Shown piece by piece: positions 18,422 to 27,604 of a DNA stretch of 64,000 nt. The stretch comes from Pseudomonas sp. GM41(2012). Its GTDB lineage: Bacteria > Pseudomonadota > Gammaproteobacteria > Pseudomonadales > Pseudomonadaceae. The stretch covers positions 372,001 to 436,000 of the forward strand of contig NZ_AKJN02000008.1 in assembly GCF_000282315.2 (NCBI RefSeq), read 5' to 3'. Position 1 is the first letter of the stretch. Each line of letters starts with the position of its first letter. Made by a program: the position numbers and the translations under genes. Below the pieces are notes generated by a model. The model saw only the letters and a program-made list of their open reading frames with translations. It did not search any database and was not told the DNA's origin.

Positions 18422-18449
18422 GGTTGGTGGTAGTGGTGGTGGTGGTGGA
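18422..18449 (+). repeat. GGT-rich simple repeat
   Basis: A run of GGT/AGT triplets lies just beyond lapG, next to an inverted repeat. It is non-coding and may vary in length. Confidence 0.5.
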
Positions 18450-18452
18450 CCC

Positions 18453-18585
18453 TGTGGCGAGGGGACTTGTCCCCGTTCGGCTGCGCAGCAATCGTAGATC
18501 CAGCAAGCGCGGTGTGTCAGAGGTAATCGGGTCGCAGGGTTTGGGGTCGCTTCGCAACCCAACGGGGACAAGTCCCCTCGCCACA
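18453..18585. repeat. REPIN-like inverted repeat
   Basis: TGTGGCGAGGGGACTTGTCC at the left is matched by its inverse complement ending at 18585, with further inner pairing (GCGCAGC and neighbouring bases). It is the GGGGACTTGTCCCC subtype of the fluorescens-group palindromic repeats, between lapG and the ybaN-like gene. Confidence 0.85.
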
Positions 18586-18606
18586 AGAGCCCTTGCGCCA
18601 CAGGGG

Positions 18607-19002
18607 TCAGGGTTTGTGCAGGGTTTTCTGTTTGAGGATGTAGAGGGTCACCAGCACGGCGCTGGTCAGCATGAACCCCCGCGCCCACGGCAGGGGCACC
18701 AGATAGCAGGAGAGCAGGATGCTCGCCCACATCAGGCCGATGGCGTAGACCTTACCCTTGAGCGGGATGCCGTTGCCGCTCAGGTAATCGCGAACCCACG
18801 GCCCAAGCCGCGGATGTTCAACCAGCCAATGATAAAAGCGCGGCGAACTGCGGGCGAAGCAGGCGGCCGCCAGCAGCAGGAAGGGCGTGGTGGGCAATAC
18901 CGGCAGGAAAATCCCGATCACCCCCAGCGCTACGCTTAGCCAGCCGATGGCCAGCAGCACGTAACGCAACATCAGGGAGCGGTTGCCTATGGGGTTGTCC
19001 AT
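18607..19002 (-). CDS. YbaN family (DUF454) inner-membrane protein
   Basis: This 131-aa protein has three to four hydrophobic segments (LRYVLLAIGWLSVALGVIGIF, TTPFLLLAAACFARSS, IGLMWASILLSCYLVPL). The FLPVLPTTPFLLLAA and ARSSPRFYHWL signatures are typical of the YbaN/DUF454 family. The molecular function is unknown. The ATG at 19002 (AAGG upstream) is preferred to a TTG two codons earlier. It lies 10 bp downstream of the UPF0149 gene and may be cotranscribed with it. Confidence 0.85.
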   Translation of the reverse strand: MDNPIGNRSLMLRYVLLAIGWLSVALGVIGIFLPVLPTTPFLLLAAACFARSSPRFYHWLVEHPRLGPWVRDYLSGNGIPLKGKVYAIGLMWASILLSCYLVPLPWARGFMLTSAVLVTLYILKQKTLHKP

Positions 19003-19012
19003 AGGCAAAACC

Positions 19013-19600
19013 TTAGTGGTGACGAGGCTTGAGGATCGCCGGTTTTTCGTCTGGCGCCTGGCACAGCAGGTACAGCGCGGTCAGGGCTTCCGGGATCTGT
19101 ACGATCATGTCGTCCATCAGGTTGGCGTCTTTGGCGATGTCTTCGAACTCAGGCTGTTCGTCGAACAGACCCGAACCGACCATGATCGGCAGCAGCATTT
19201 CGCTGACTTCGTCTTCGGCGGTTTCGAACCAGGCTGCTTCGCGCAGGAACACGCCTTCCATGAAACCGATGCACCAGCCGCGCAGGTCGGAATCGTCCGG
19301 CTCTTCGCCCAGGTCCAGGTCACAAGGCAACTCGAACTCTTCATCGGACGCCAGTTGGCGAGCGATGTGAGCCTTGAGGGCCAACAGGGTGGATTCGATC
19401 GCTTCACGCTCGGTGTCGTCGGCGTAATGCGGCTCTTCAGCGAAGAGGGCGTCGATCCATTCACGGTCGGGAACGGTTTCGGAACAGATCGACAGCGCAG
19501 TGAGGTAGCCGTGGGCGGCCACGTAGTCCAGCGCCTCGTCATGCAGTTCGTCGGCGTCGAGGAAGACTTGCAGGCGGGTTAGTTGCTCAGCGAAGGACAT
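19013..19600 (-). CDS. UPF0149 family protein (YgfB/YecA-like)
   Basis: This is a 195-aa acidic, all-alpha-looking protein with the family features WCIGFMEGVFLREAAWF and EALTALYLLC. I chose the ATG at 19600 (MSFAEQLTRLQVFL) with AAGG upstream; a longer in-frame ORF runs into a palindromic repeat and is not plausible. There is no C-terminal SEC-C metal-binding motif, so it is a short-form member. The function is not established for this form. It is followed directly by the ybaN-like gene. Confidence 0.85.
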   Translation of the reverse strand: MSFAEQLTRLQVFLDADELHDEALDYVAAHGYLTALSICSETVPDREWIDALFAEEPHYADDTEREAIESTLLALKAHIARQLASDEEFELPCDLDLGEEPDDSDLRGWCIGFMEGVFLREAAWFETAEDEVSEMLLPIMVGSGLFDEQPEFEDIAKDANLMDDMIVQIPEALTALYLLCQAPDEKPAILKPRHH

Positions 19601-19711
19601 TAAAGGGCTACCTTGGGGAATATACGATGCAGGAATTCTAGGCCTTCTTGAGCGGTCAGGCCAGCCGCGCGGAATATTTGGACCCATGCAGGAGTATGGA
19701 GCGCCGCAATC

Positions 19712-19805
19712 CCTGTGGGAGCGAGCCTGCTCGCGATGGCGGCAGCCCAATCAACATTGATATTGAATGTAACGCCGCCATCGCGAGCAGGCTCGCTCCC
19801 ACAGG
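19712..19805. repeat. REPIN-like inverted repeat
   Basis: CCTGTGGGAGCGAGCCTGC and inner GCGATGGCGGC are matched by GCCGCCATCGCGAGCAGGC and the outer complement ending at 19805. It lies between the UPF0149 gene and recQ. Confidence 0.9.
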
Positions 19806-20012
19806 TTGCGCGCAGTGTTCGTCCTTGTGTGTCTTATCAGCGGCACCCTTTGCAGGGGAGGGGTCGGGTATACTCCCGCGTTTTGTGATGCCCTGCCGGC
19901 GTCGCGGCTGAAATGAAAAGCGTCATGCAATGCGCACTTACGATTTGTCGGTGCAGCCTTCGTGGTTCTGAACCAGCCTTGCAGGGATGTTTTTGTGATT
20001 TTTGGAGTTTCT

Positions 20013-22139
20013 ATGCTCGAACAGGCTCAACGCGTCCTCAAGGACATCTTCGGCTACGACAGTTTCCGTGGCCGTCAGGGTGCAATCATTGAGCGCGTGG
20101 CCAGTGGCGGCGACGCCCTGGTGCTGATGCCTACCGGTGGTGGCAAGTCCTTGTGCTTCCAGGTGCCGGCGCTGTTGCGCGAAGGCCTGGCGGTGGTGGT
20201 GTCGCCGCTGATCGCCCTGATGGACGACCAGGTCGCCACCCTCGAAGAGCTGGGTGTCGCTGCGGCGGCATTGAACTCCACGCTCAGCGCCGAGCAGCAG
20301 CGCGATCTGGCGGCACGGATCAAGCGCGGTGAAGTGAAAATGCTTTATCTCGCGCCCGAGCGTCTGGTTCAGCCACGGATGCTGGCTTTCCTGCAAAGTC
20401 TTGAAATTTCCCTGTTCGCCATCGACGAAGCCCACTGTGTGTCCCAATGGGGCCACGACTTCCGCCGCGAATACCTGCAATTGGGCCAGTTGGCGGAATT
20501 GTTTCCCAACGTCCCGCGTATCGCCCTGACCGCGACTGCCGATAAGCGTACCCGGGAAGAAATCGTCGACCGCCTTCATCTTCAGGATGCCGAGCGCTTC
20601 CTGTCGAGTTTCGACCGTCCCAACATTTTCTATCGCATCGTGCCCAAAGAGCAGCCGCGCAAGCAGTTGCTGGCGTTCCTCGCCGAACGGCGCAGCGATG
20701 CCGGCATCGTCTATTGCCTGTCGCGCAAGAAAGTCGACGAAGTGGCGGTGTTCCTCAGCGAGCAAGGCTTCCCGGCGCTGCCGTACCACGCCGGTCTGCC
20801 CAACGATACCCGGGCTCATCACCAGAAGCGCTTCCTCAATGAGGAAGGCCTGATCATGGTCGCCACCGTGGCGTTCGGCATGGGCATCGACAAGCCCAAC
20901 GTGCGCTTTGTCGCTCACCTCGATTTGCCAAAATCCCTCGAGGCGTACTACCAGGAAACCGGTCGTGGCGGTCGTGACGGTCTGCCGGCAGACGCCTGGA
21001 TGGCCTACGGCCTGCAAGACGTGGTGATGCTCAAGCAGATGCTGCAGAACTCCGAGGGCGACGAGCGCCACAAGCGTCTGGAACAGCACAAGCTCGACGC
21101 CATGCTCTCGCTCTGCGAAGAAACCCGCTGCCGCCGCCAGACGCTGCTGGCCTATTTCGACGAAGACATGCCCGAGCCGTGCGGCCATTGCGACAACTGC
21201 GTCGATGGCGTGCAGACCTGGGACGCCACCGAGCCGGCCCGTCAGGCGCTTTCGGCGATCTACCGCACGGGCCAGCGCTATGGCGTCGGGCATTTGGTCG
21301 ATGTATTGCTGGGCAAGGACAACGAAAAGGTTCGCAACTTCGGCCATCAACATCTGTCGGTATTTGGTGTAGGCAAGGCGATGGGAGAGAGCGAATGGCG
21401 CTCCTTGTTCCGTCAGCTGGTTGCCCGCGGTCTGGCGGACATCGACCTGGAAGGCTACGGCGGCCTGCGTCTGAGCGACACCTGTCGACCGTTGCTCAAG
21501 GGCGAAGTGACCCTGGAGCTGCGTCGCGACCTCAAGCCGCAAACCACGGCCAAAAGCAGCAAGAGCCAGGCGAGCCAACTGGTTCGCGGCGAAGAGCGCG
21601 AACAGTGGGAAGCCTTGCGCGCCCTGCGTCGAAAACTCGCCGAAGAGCATGGCGTGCCGCCGTACGTCATCTTCCCCGACTCGACACTGCTGGAAATGCT
21701 CCGCAGCCAACCGACCTCGCTGTCGGAAATGGCCACGGTCAGCGGCGTTGGCGCGCGCAAGCTGGAGCGTTACGGCGAGGCCTTCCTCGAAGTCCTCGGC
21801 GGGCAAGTCGAGGCGCCGAAAGTGGTGGCCGACCTGCGCCACGAACTGATCACCCTGGCCCGAGCCGGCATGACACCGTTGCAGATCGCCGGTCAGCTGC
21901 AATGCTCGGAAAAGAACGTCTACACCCTGCTCGCCGAAGCGATTGGCAAGCAACAGTTGTCGCTGGAGCAAGCGCTGGATCTGCCTGAAGAGTTGATGGG
22001 TGAAATCCAGGATGCGTTCCTCGACGGCGAGGGCGAATTGCCGCCCGTGTCGGAGATTGCCGCATTGTTTGCCGGGCGAGTGCCGGAAGGCGTTTTGTAC
22101 TGTGTTCGGGCGGCGCTGCAATCCGAATTCGAGATTTAG
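20013..22139 (+). CDS. recQ: ATP-dependent DNA helicase RecQ
   Basis: This 708-aa 3'-5' DNA helicase acts in recombinational repair and fork restart. It shows Walker A (LMPTGGGKSLCF, about residue 38-49), a DEAH box followed by VSQWGHDFRREY (about 138), motif VI region QETGRGGRDG, the RecQ-C-terminal zinc cysteines (CRRQTLLAYF...CGHCDNC) and an HRDC domain near 525-600. The extra C-terminal region after the HRDC (about 605-708) is common in pseudomonads. The start is ATG 20013 with GGAG 7 bp upstream; the frame is open further upstream without a better site. It stands alone, with marR following on the same strand. Confidence 0.97.
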   Translation: MLEQAQRVLKDIFGYDSFRGRQGAIIERVASGGDALVLMPTGGGKSLCFQVPALLREGLAVVVSPLIALMDDQVATLEELGVAAAALNSTLSAEQQRDLAARIKRGEVKMLYLAPERLVQPRMLAFLQSLEISLFAIDEAHCVSQWGHDFRREYLQLGQLAELFPNVPRIALTATADKRTREEIVDRLHLQDAERFLSSFDRPNIFYRIVPKEQPRKQLLAFLAERRSDAGIVYCLSRKKVDEVAVFLSEQGFPALPYHAGLPNDTRAHHQKRFLNEEGLIMVATVAFGMGIDKPNVRFVAHLDLPKSLEAYYQETGRGGRDGLPADAWMAYGLQDVVMLKQMLQNSEGDERHKRLEQHKLDAMLSLCEETRCRRQTLLAYFDEDMPEPCGHCDNCVDGVQTWDATEPARQALSAIYRTGQRYGVGHLVDVLLGKDNEKVRNFGHQHLSVFGVGKAMGESEWRSLFRQLVARGLADIDLEGYGGLRLSDTCRPLLKGEVTLELRRDLKPQTTAKSSKSQASQLVRGEEREQWEALRALRRKLAEEHGVPPYVIFPDSTLLEMLRSQPTSLSEMATVSGVGARKLERYGEAFLEVLGGQVEAPKVVADLRHELITLARAGMTPLQIAGQLQCSEKNVYTLLAEAIGKQQLSLEQALDLPEELMGEIQDAFLDGEGELPPVSEIAALFAGRVPEGVLYCVRAALQSEFEI

Positions 22140-22213
22140 GTGATCTGCCCCATAGATGTAACGATTCAGTACAGAGCAAGCCTTGCCTCTGGCCAAGGGT
22201 CATGCTTAGCTGA

Positions 22214-22224
22214 CTAATAATTAG
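22214..22224. promoter_or_regulatory. CTAAT-A-ATTAG palindrome, candidate MarR operator
   Basis: A perfect 11-bp palindrome with central A lies 35 bp upstream of the marR-type gene, and a half-site CTAATCA follows at 22242. The position suits autoregulation by the MarR protein, but this is inference. Confidence 0.4.
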
Positions 22225-22258
22225 TTTTTCTTTATTTCAGTCTAATCATGAGTGTTTT

Positions 22259-22693
22259 ATGCCGTTAACCGACCAACACCGCTTTGGCATGCAACTGGCC
22301 CAGATGTCGCGCGGCTGGCGTGCCGAACTGGACCGCCGTCTGGCTGGCCTGGGGCTGTCCCAGGCGCGCTGGCTGGTGCTGCTGCACCTGGCGCGTTTTG
22401 ATGATGCCCCGACCCAACGTGAACTGGCGCAGAGCGTCGGCGTTGAAGGGCCGACCCTGGCTCGTCTGCTCGACAGCCTCGAAAGCCAGGGACTGGTGCA
22501 ACGTCAATCGGTGCTGGAAGACCGCCGGGCGAAGAAAATCGTCCTCTGTGCCCCGGCCCTTCCCTTGATCGAACAAATTGAAACCATTGCTACCCAACTG
22601 CGCCACGAGTTGTTCGACGGCGTCGATGAGGCGGACTTGAAGGTCTGCATGCGTGTCCACGGGCACATTCTGGCCAACCTGGAAAAATCTTGA
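22259..22693 (+). CDS. MarR family transcriptional regulator
   Basis: This 144-aa winged-helix regulator shows the typical MarR core: helices around LGLSQARWLVLLHLARF, the recognition region TQRELAQSVGVEGPTLARLLDSLESQGLVQR, and the wing with the DRRAKKIVL motif. It resembles the SlyA/HosA-like branch. The ATG at 22259 is the first in frame; its ribosome site is weak. It follows recQ and precedes a fimV-like gene, and neither reveals its target. Ligand and regulon are unknown. Confidence 0.9.
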   Translation: MPLTDQHRFGMQLAQMSRGWRAELDRRLAGLGLSQARWLVLLHLARFDDAPTQRELAQSVGVEGPTLARLLDSLESQGLVQRQSVLEDRRAKKIVLCAPALPLIEQIETIATQLRHELFDGVDEADLKVCMRVHGHILANLEKS

Positions 22694-22821
22694 GGCATTA
22701 ACGCACCCAAGACTTTTGAGATACCCCGTTGGGCAGACTATAAAGAACTACTTGGCAATATCGTGTTCGTACCGGATGTGCGAACGCGTACAAGATGGTT
22801 CTGGTTATCTAAGGGATGCTC

Positions 22822-24588
22822 ATGCTCGAGAGTTGGCACATGGCTTTACGGTGTTGCACCAGGCTGCTTCTGGTCGGTGGTGCTGTCACTTACTCGGCAT
22901 TGGCGCCCGCGTTGGGCTTGGGTGATATCACCCTGCATTCAGCGCTGAATCAGCCGTTGCGCGCCGATATCGCACTGGAAGATGCCGCAGGTCTGGAGGA
23001 GGGCGAGCTCTCCGTCAGCCTGGCGACAGCAGACGAGTTCAGCCGCGCCGGCATCGATCGGGTGTTTTTCCTCAATAATCTGAAATTCACCCCGATACTG
23101 CGCGGCAACCGCAGCCTGATCCGGGTGAGCTCCAGCAAACCGGTCAATGAACCTTTCCTGAACTTCCTGGTGCAGCTCAATCAGCCCAACGGGCGGGTGC
23201 TGCGCGAATACACGGTGCTGATCGATCCGCCGGGTTCGCCGGGGATTGTTCCCGTCACTGACGAACCGGTGACCGACGTTCAGCCCTCTGGATTCCCGAA
23301 GGTTGAGGCGGCTGTTGCGAAGCCACCTGCGGCGAAAGCCAAACAGTCGCCACCCCCTCCTGCCGCAGCGCCTGTGAGTGATCCGGTTGCCGAACAACTG
23401 GCCGCCAGCGTGCTGCGAAACCAGCAACTGCAAGCAACCATCGATGAATTGACTGCGAAGCTTCAGGCCCAGGAGGAGCAGGTCGCCGGTCAGAAAAAGC
23501 AGGTGACTGAACTGCAAACCCAATTGGCGGAAATCAAGACCGCAACGGTGGAGCCGGTTGCACCCGCCGTTGTGGCTCCCGCGCCGGCCATTGTTGAAGA
23601 GCCTGAGGCTACTAACTGGGGGCTGATTCTCGGGTTGTTGGCGGTGGTGGCTCTGGTGTTGCTGGGGTTGTTCGTTCGGCGTCAACGACAACAGGTTCAG
23701 GCATTGCCCGACGCTTTACCTGTTTTGCCGTCACGGCATGAACCGGTGCTCAATCGCACTGCAAAACCGGTTGCCCAATCGTCAGAGGTGCAACCGGCAA
23801 CTGAATCGGGTGAAGAGTCGCCCGCAGGCGATGTGCTTGAAGGGGTTGATATCTATCTGGCCTATGGCCGTTTTTCCGAAGCGGCCGGTTTGTTGCGAGA
23901 GGCGCTGATCAAGGAGCCGCAACGCACGGATCTTGCCGTTCAGCTGTTGGAAGTCTTGGGTCAACAGGGTGACGTACCCGCCTATGAAGCACAGGAAAAC
24001 AACCTGCGTGACGCCGGATACGACCTGCAAGAACTTCAGAATATTCGCGCCCGACACCCGAAACTGAGCAGCGCAGCACCGTTGGCCGTTGCAGCGTCAA
24101 TGACTCCCCCCAAGGCTGCGATTGCCGAAGCAGCACCCAACGATGAGTTCCAGTTGAACCTGGATGACCTGTCGATGGATTCGAGTTGGGACCTGATCAG
24201 CCCTTTTGAACACTCGCCGTCGGCCGCGAAGCCATCGAGCGAATCCGCGCCGGTCGAGCCGCCGTTTGCCTCGAACCTGCGTGTCTTGCCCGAGGTGTTT
24301 GAAATGCCCCTGGACGAGCCCGAACTTGAATGGGTCGCCGAGCCTGATTCGCAGACTCTGGATGACACCTTTCTCAACGAGTTCAGCGATCCCGGCCAGT
24401 CGCTGGAACTGCAACCGCTGAACCTGGAACCGCCCGAGCCGAGCAGCGCCGAAAAACTCGAACAAGCCCAGACCTGCATTGATGACGGCGATGTGGACAG
24501 CGCCATCGAATTGCTCAATGAGTTGCTCAAGGAAGGTAACGAGCCGCTTAAGCAGACCGCCCGGAACCTGCTCGCCGGGCTATCATAG
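22822..24588 (+). CDS. Short FimV/HubP-like polar landmark protein
   Basis: The N-terminal export signal (ALRCCTRLLLVGGAV) leads into the FimV N-domain (LGLGDITLHSALNQPLRADI, RVFFLNNLKFTPIL, NEPFLNFLVQL). A proline-rich linker, a coiled coil (about 190-245), one TM helix (about 265-283, WGLILGLLAVVALVLLGLFV) and a cytoplasmic TPR-like/FimV C-terminal domain (EKLEQAQTCIDDGDVDSAIELL) follow. I see no clear LysM motif. At about 588 aa it is much shorter than P. aeruginosa FimV (over 900 aa), so it may be a second FimV-like paralogue. AAGGG lies directly before an ATG at 22816 and 6 bp before the ATG at 22822; I chose 22822. Confidence 0.85.
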   Translation: MLESWHMALRCCTRLLLVGGAVTYSALAPALGLGDITLHSALNQPLRADIALEDAAGLEEGELSVSLATADEFSRAGIDRVFFLNNLKFTPILRGNRSLIRVSSSKPVNEPFLNFLVQLNQPNGRVLREYTVLIDPPGSPGIVPVTDEPVTDVQPSGFPKVEAAVAKPPAAKAKQSPPPPAAAPVSDPVAEQLAASVLRNQQLQATIDELTAKLQAQEEQVAGQKKQVTELQTQLAEIKTATVEPVAPAVVAPAPAIVEEPEATNWGLILGLLAVVALVLLGLFVRRQRQQVQALPDALPVLPSRHEPVLNRTAKPVAQSSEVQPATESGEESPAGDVLEGVDIYLAYGRFSEAAGLLREALIKEPQRTDLAVQLLEVLGQQGDVPAYEAQENNLRDAGYDLQELQNIRARHPKLSSAAPLAVAASMTPPKAAIAEAAPNDEFQLNLDDLSMDSSWDLISPFEHSPSAAKPSSESAPVEPPFASNLRVLPEVFEMPLDEPELEWVAEPDSQTLDDTFLNEFSDPGQSLELQPLNLEPPEPSSAEKLEQAQTCIDDGDVDSAIELLNELLKEGNEPLKQTARNLLAGLS

Positions 24589-24621
24589 CGGCGCCCCTCT
24601 GGCTCAGGAGTTTCGCCAATC

Positions 24622-24909
24622 ATGACTGCACGCAAACCGGAAATCATCATCACGTATTGCACGCAATGCCAGTGGCTGTTGCGTGCTGCCTGGCTGGCCC
24701 AGGAACTGCTCAGCACGTTTGGCGACGACCTCGGCAAAGTGTCGCTGGTGCCCGGCACCGGTGGGGTGTTTCACATTTTCTGTGACGATGTGCAGATTTG
24801 GGAGCGCAAGGCTGATGGCGGTTTCCCGGAGGCCAAAGTGTTGAAGCAGCGGGTCCGTGATCAAATTGATCCGGAGCGCGATCTGGGGCACAACGACCGC
24901 ACTCAGTGA
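24622..24909 (+). CDS. SelT/SelW/SelH (Rdx) family protein
   Basis: This is a 95-aa thioredoxin-like protein. The N-terminal beta-strand followed by CTQC (YCTQCQWLLRAAWLAQELL) is the CxxC redox motif of the SelW-like family, here with Cys in both positions. The GTGGVFHIFCDDVQIWERK segment matches the family strand pair. The role is probably redox-related but undefined. Its last 7 bp overlap the convergent transporter gene. Confidence 0.88.
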   Translation: MTARKPEIIITYCTQCQWLLRAAWLAQELLSTFGDDLGKVSLVPGTGGVFHIFCDDVQIWERKADGGFPEAKVLKQRVRDQIDPERDLGHNDRTQ

Positions 24910-25796
24910 GAGGCGGCTTCTGCCGCAACGGTCTTTTTGCTTGAACCGCCCGAGAGTCGGCTGGAGACTACGATCGCCACGATGATCAACGCGCCACCGA
25001 TCAGCATGCGCAGCGTCGGGTTTTCATCAAACAGCAGCCAGGCCATGGTGATGCCGTAAACCGGCTCCAGGGCGAACACCACGGCCGCGGTCCGCGCCTT
25101 GATCACTGCCAGGCTGGCAACGAACAGACTGTGAGCGACGCCAGTGCAGAACACCCCGAGCAATGCGATCCACAACCAGTCGATGGCGCGCACTTCGCTC
25201 AACTGCGGTGCCGCCACCGGCAACAGGCACAACGCGACCACCACGTTCTGACACAGCGCCGCCTGCACCGCCGGGATTCGCCCGGAGCTGGCGCGGTTGG
25301 TCAGCGATAGCAGAGAGAACAGCAAACCTGAGCCCACCGCCCACAGCAGACCCATTGTGGCGCCGCTGGCCAGATCGAAATCAGGGGTGACCAGCACCAG
25401 CCCGACACTGACCAGCGCCACCAGCAGGATTTCGTTGGCGCGAATTCGCTCGCGGAAGATCAACCCTTCAAGGATCACGGTAAACGCCGGGAAGCTGGCG
25501 AAACCCAGGGTCGCGATTGCCACGCCAGCGACCTTCACTGCAATGAAAAAACTCACCCAGTGTCCGGCCAGCAGTAAACCGCTGAGCAACAGTCGGCGCC
25601 AGTCCACAGCCTCGAGTTTCTGCCAGCGAGTAGTGCTGGCGAATCGCGCAAAAACGGCCAATGCCAGCACAGCGAATGCAGCACGTCCGAAGACGATGAT
25701 GGCGGGGGAGGCGGCAGCCAGTTTGCCGAAGACACCGGTCAGGCCGAACATCAATGCGCCAATATGCAAAGCGCCAAGGGCGGTACGGGGAGTCAT
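24903..25796 (-). CDS. DMT-superfamily (EamA) exporter
   Basis: This 297-aa protein has ten predicted hydrophobic helices in two EamA repeats (ALHIGALMFGLTGVFGKL..., WIALLGVFCTGVAHSLFV, ALEPVYGITMAWLLFDENPT). The latter motif is typical of the second EamA half. It probably exports small metabolites or amino acids; the substrate is unknown. The start is ATG 25796 (MTPRTALGAL). An AraC-type regulator gene lies 74 bp upstream on the same strand and may control it. The 3' end overlaps the SelW-like gene by 7 bp. Confidence 0.9.
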   Translation of the reverse strand: MTPRTALGALHIGALMFGLTGVFGKLAAASPAIIVFGRAAFAVLALAVFARFASTTRWQKLEAVDWRRLLLSGLLLAGHWVSFFIAVKVAGVAIATLGFASFPAFTVILEGLIFRERIRANEILLVALVSVGLVLVTPDFDLASGATMGLLWAVGSGLLFSLLSLTNRASSGRIPAVQAALCQNVVVALCLLPVAAPQLSEVRAIDWLWIALLGVFCTGVAHSLFVASLAVIKARTAAVVFALEPVYGITMAWLLFDENPTLRMLIGGALIIVAIVVSSRLSGGSSKKTVAAEAASH

Positions 25797-25870
25797 TGCA
25801 ATCCTTGAAAAACGTATAAAACCAGGCCCTATATTGAACCGCGCAACTTCCCGTTGTGTCTGTCGCCAGA

Positions 25871-26635
25871 CTATCGTCCTTTGTCGCCAGCCTCTCGGCG
25901 CAACTTGCCAGGCGATGCGCCAAACTCCCGCAACACCGCTGCAGCAAATGCACTCTGGGAACTGTAACCGACCCGACTGGCAACCTCGCCGATGGGCAAT
26001 GGCGAATCCCGCAGCAGTCCCACAGCGATATGCAAACGTCGACTGCGGATGTAATCCATCGGCGTCTGCCCGCATTCAGCAACGAACCGCGCATGCAGCC
26101 GAGCGCTGGACAGACCGGCGACGCGTGCCAGATCGGCGACTTGAAGTGGATAGGCGGCGTACTGATCGATGTGCGCATTCAGCGCCGCATAAGGCAGGCG
26201 CCGACCGCCGACGATCTCGGGTTTGGCGTTGTTGAGGCTGGCCAGCAACAACACCGCGCCTTGTTGCGCGATCAATGGATCGTTGACCTGACTGCCCGCC
26301 AACCAACTGACCAATTGGCTTTGCCCGGCATCGAGGGGCAGGCGACCGGCGTTGTCGAGCAAACGACGGCTGGCCTCGGCGTGATCGCCCAGGGACTGAG
26401 AAACCCATTGGTCGCTGGGCACATCCAGCACCAGGCAACGGCTGCCATTGGCGCTACCGCAGGCGTGATGGAAACCGGACGGCACCACCACGAAACTCTG
26501 TTGAACCACCTGACTGCCATGCCCGTCGACCTCGAAATCCAGCGCACCCGACAGCCCGAACACCAGTTGCGCGTGGTCGTGACTGTGGACGATCAGGTCA
26601 TGAGTGTATTGGCGTAGCGTGAGGATCGGTCTCAT
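25871..26635 (-). CDS. AraC family regulator with cupin sensor domain
   Basis: This 254-aa protein has an N-terminal cupin-like domain (HSHDHAQLVFGLSGALDFEV, VVPSGFHHACG) and a C-terminal pair of AraC helix-turn-helix motifs (VADLARVAGLSSARLHARF and SPLPIGEVASRVGYSSQSAF). The start is ATG 26635 with CAGGAG 8 bp upstream, not the TTG at 26653. It is next to and upstream of the EamA exporter on the same strand, suggesting it regulates that gene. The inducer is unknown. Confidence 0.92.
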   Translation of the reverse strand: MRPILTLRQYTHDLIVHSHDHAQLVFGLSGALDFEVDGHGSQVVQQSFVVVPSGFHHACGSANGSRCLVLDVPSDQWVSQSLGDHAEASRRLLDNAGRLPLDAGQSQLVSWLAGSQVNDPLIAQQGAVLLLASLNNAKPEIVGGRRLPYAALNAHIDQYAAYPLQVADLARVAGLSSARLHARFVAECGQTPMDYIRSRRLHIAVGLLRDSPLPIGEVASRVGYSSQSAFAAAVLREFGASPGKLRREAGDKGR

Positions 26636-26764
26636 CGCAGGTCTCCTGGTCAAGGTGCGGTCAGTCTACACCGGCCGGGCGCTGTCACAGGACTGACTCG
26701 CCACTGTCATGGGCGATTAACCCGACCGGCGCAAGCTTGTAAAAACTTTTCCAGAGGGTTGCCC

Positions 26765-27580
26765 ATGACCAGCGCCGAGCTCGCCAAACCCAGTCGTAAG
26801 CAACGTGTGCGAACCTTGTGGATTTCCGACGTGCATCTGGGCACCCGGGATTGCCAGGCCGAACACCTGTCGCAGTTTCTCAAGGGCTATCACGCGGACA
26901 AGATCTACCTGGTCGGCGACATCATCGATGGCTGGAAGCTGCGCGGCGGCATGTACTGGCCTCAGGCGCACACGAATGTGATCCGCCGCTTGCTGACCAT
27001 GAGCAAGCGCGGCACCGAGGTGATCTACGTCACCGGCAACCACGACGAATTCCTGCGCCGCTATTCGAAGCTGATTCTGGGCAATATCCAACTGGTGGAT
27101 GAAGCCGTGCACGTGACCGCCGATGGTCGCCATCTTCTGGTCATTCATGGCGACCAGTTTGACGTGATCACGAGGTATCACCGCTGGCTGGCCTTTCTCG
27201 GCGACTCGGCCTACGAATTCACCCTGACCCTCAACCGCTGGCTCAACCATTGGCGCGCACGCTATGGCTACGGTTACTGGTCGCTGTCGGCGTACCTCAA
27301 GCACAAGGTCAAAACCGCGGTCAGCTTCATCAGCGATTTCGAAGAAGCCATCGCTCACGAATGCGTCAAACGCGAGTTGCACGGCGTGGTGTGCGGGCAC
27401 ATTCACCATGCCGAGATACGCAAGGTCGGCGGGGTGGACTACCTCAATTGCGGGGATTGGGTGGAGTCGTGCACCGCGCTGATCGAGCATTGGGACGGAT
27501 CGATCGAGTTGTATCGACTGGCGGATGCCCAGGCGCGGGAGGCCGAGTTGAAAGCCATCAAAATCGCAGAGCCCGCCTGA
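26765..27580 (+). CDS. LpxH-like calcineurin-type metallophosphatase
   Basis: This 271-aa protein shows the metallophosphoesterase motifs in order: SDVHLG, GDIIDGW, GNHDEF, HGDQFD and GHIHHAE. It belongs to the UDP-2,3-diacylglucosamine diphosphatase-related family, whose LpxH members cleave the pyrophosphate in lipid A synthesis. It is longer than classic LpxH (about 240 aa) and contains an inserted helical stretch (HRWLAFLGDSAYEFTLTLNR), so it is probably the paralogous form found beside true LpxH in pseudomonads. The substrate is uncertain. The start is ATG 26765 with AGAGGG upstream; a TTG lies two codons earlier. Confidence 0.88.
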   Translation: MTSAELAKPSRKQRVRTLWISDVHLGTRDCQAEHLSQFLKGYHADKIYLVGDIIDGWKLRGGMYWPQAHTNVIRRLLTMSKRGTEVIYVTGNHDEFLRRYSKLILGNIQLVDEAVHVTADGRHLLVIHGDQFDVITRYHRWLAFLGDSAYEFTLTLNRWLNHWRARYGYGYWSLSAYLKHKVKTAVSFISDFEEAIAHECVKRELHGVVCGHIHHAEIRKVGGVDYLNCGDWVESCTALIEHWDGSIELYRLADAQAREAELKAIKIAEPA

Positions 27581-27604
27581 AAATCAGGGTGTCTGGGCAG
27601 GCCC

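Noticed and set aside
18422..18449. GGT-rich run as a short CRISPR-like array
   Set aside because: It is a simple triplet repeat without spacers; no CRISPR array was seen anywhere in the window.
19938..22196. 752-aa minus-strand ORF opposite recQ
   Set aside because: The plus strand encodes a complete RecQ with all motifs; the antisense translation has no recognisable domain and reflects GC-rich third positions.
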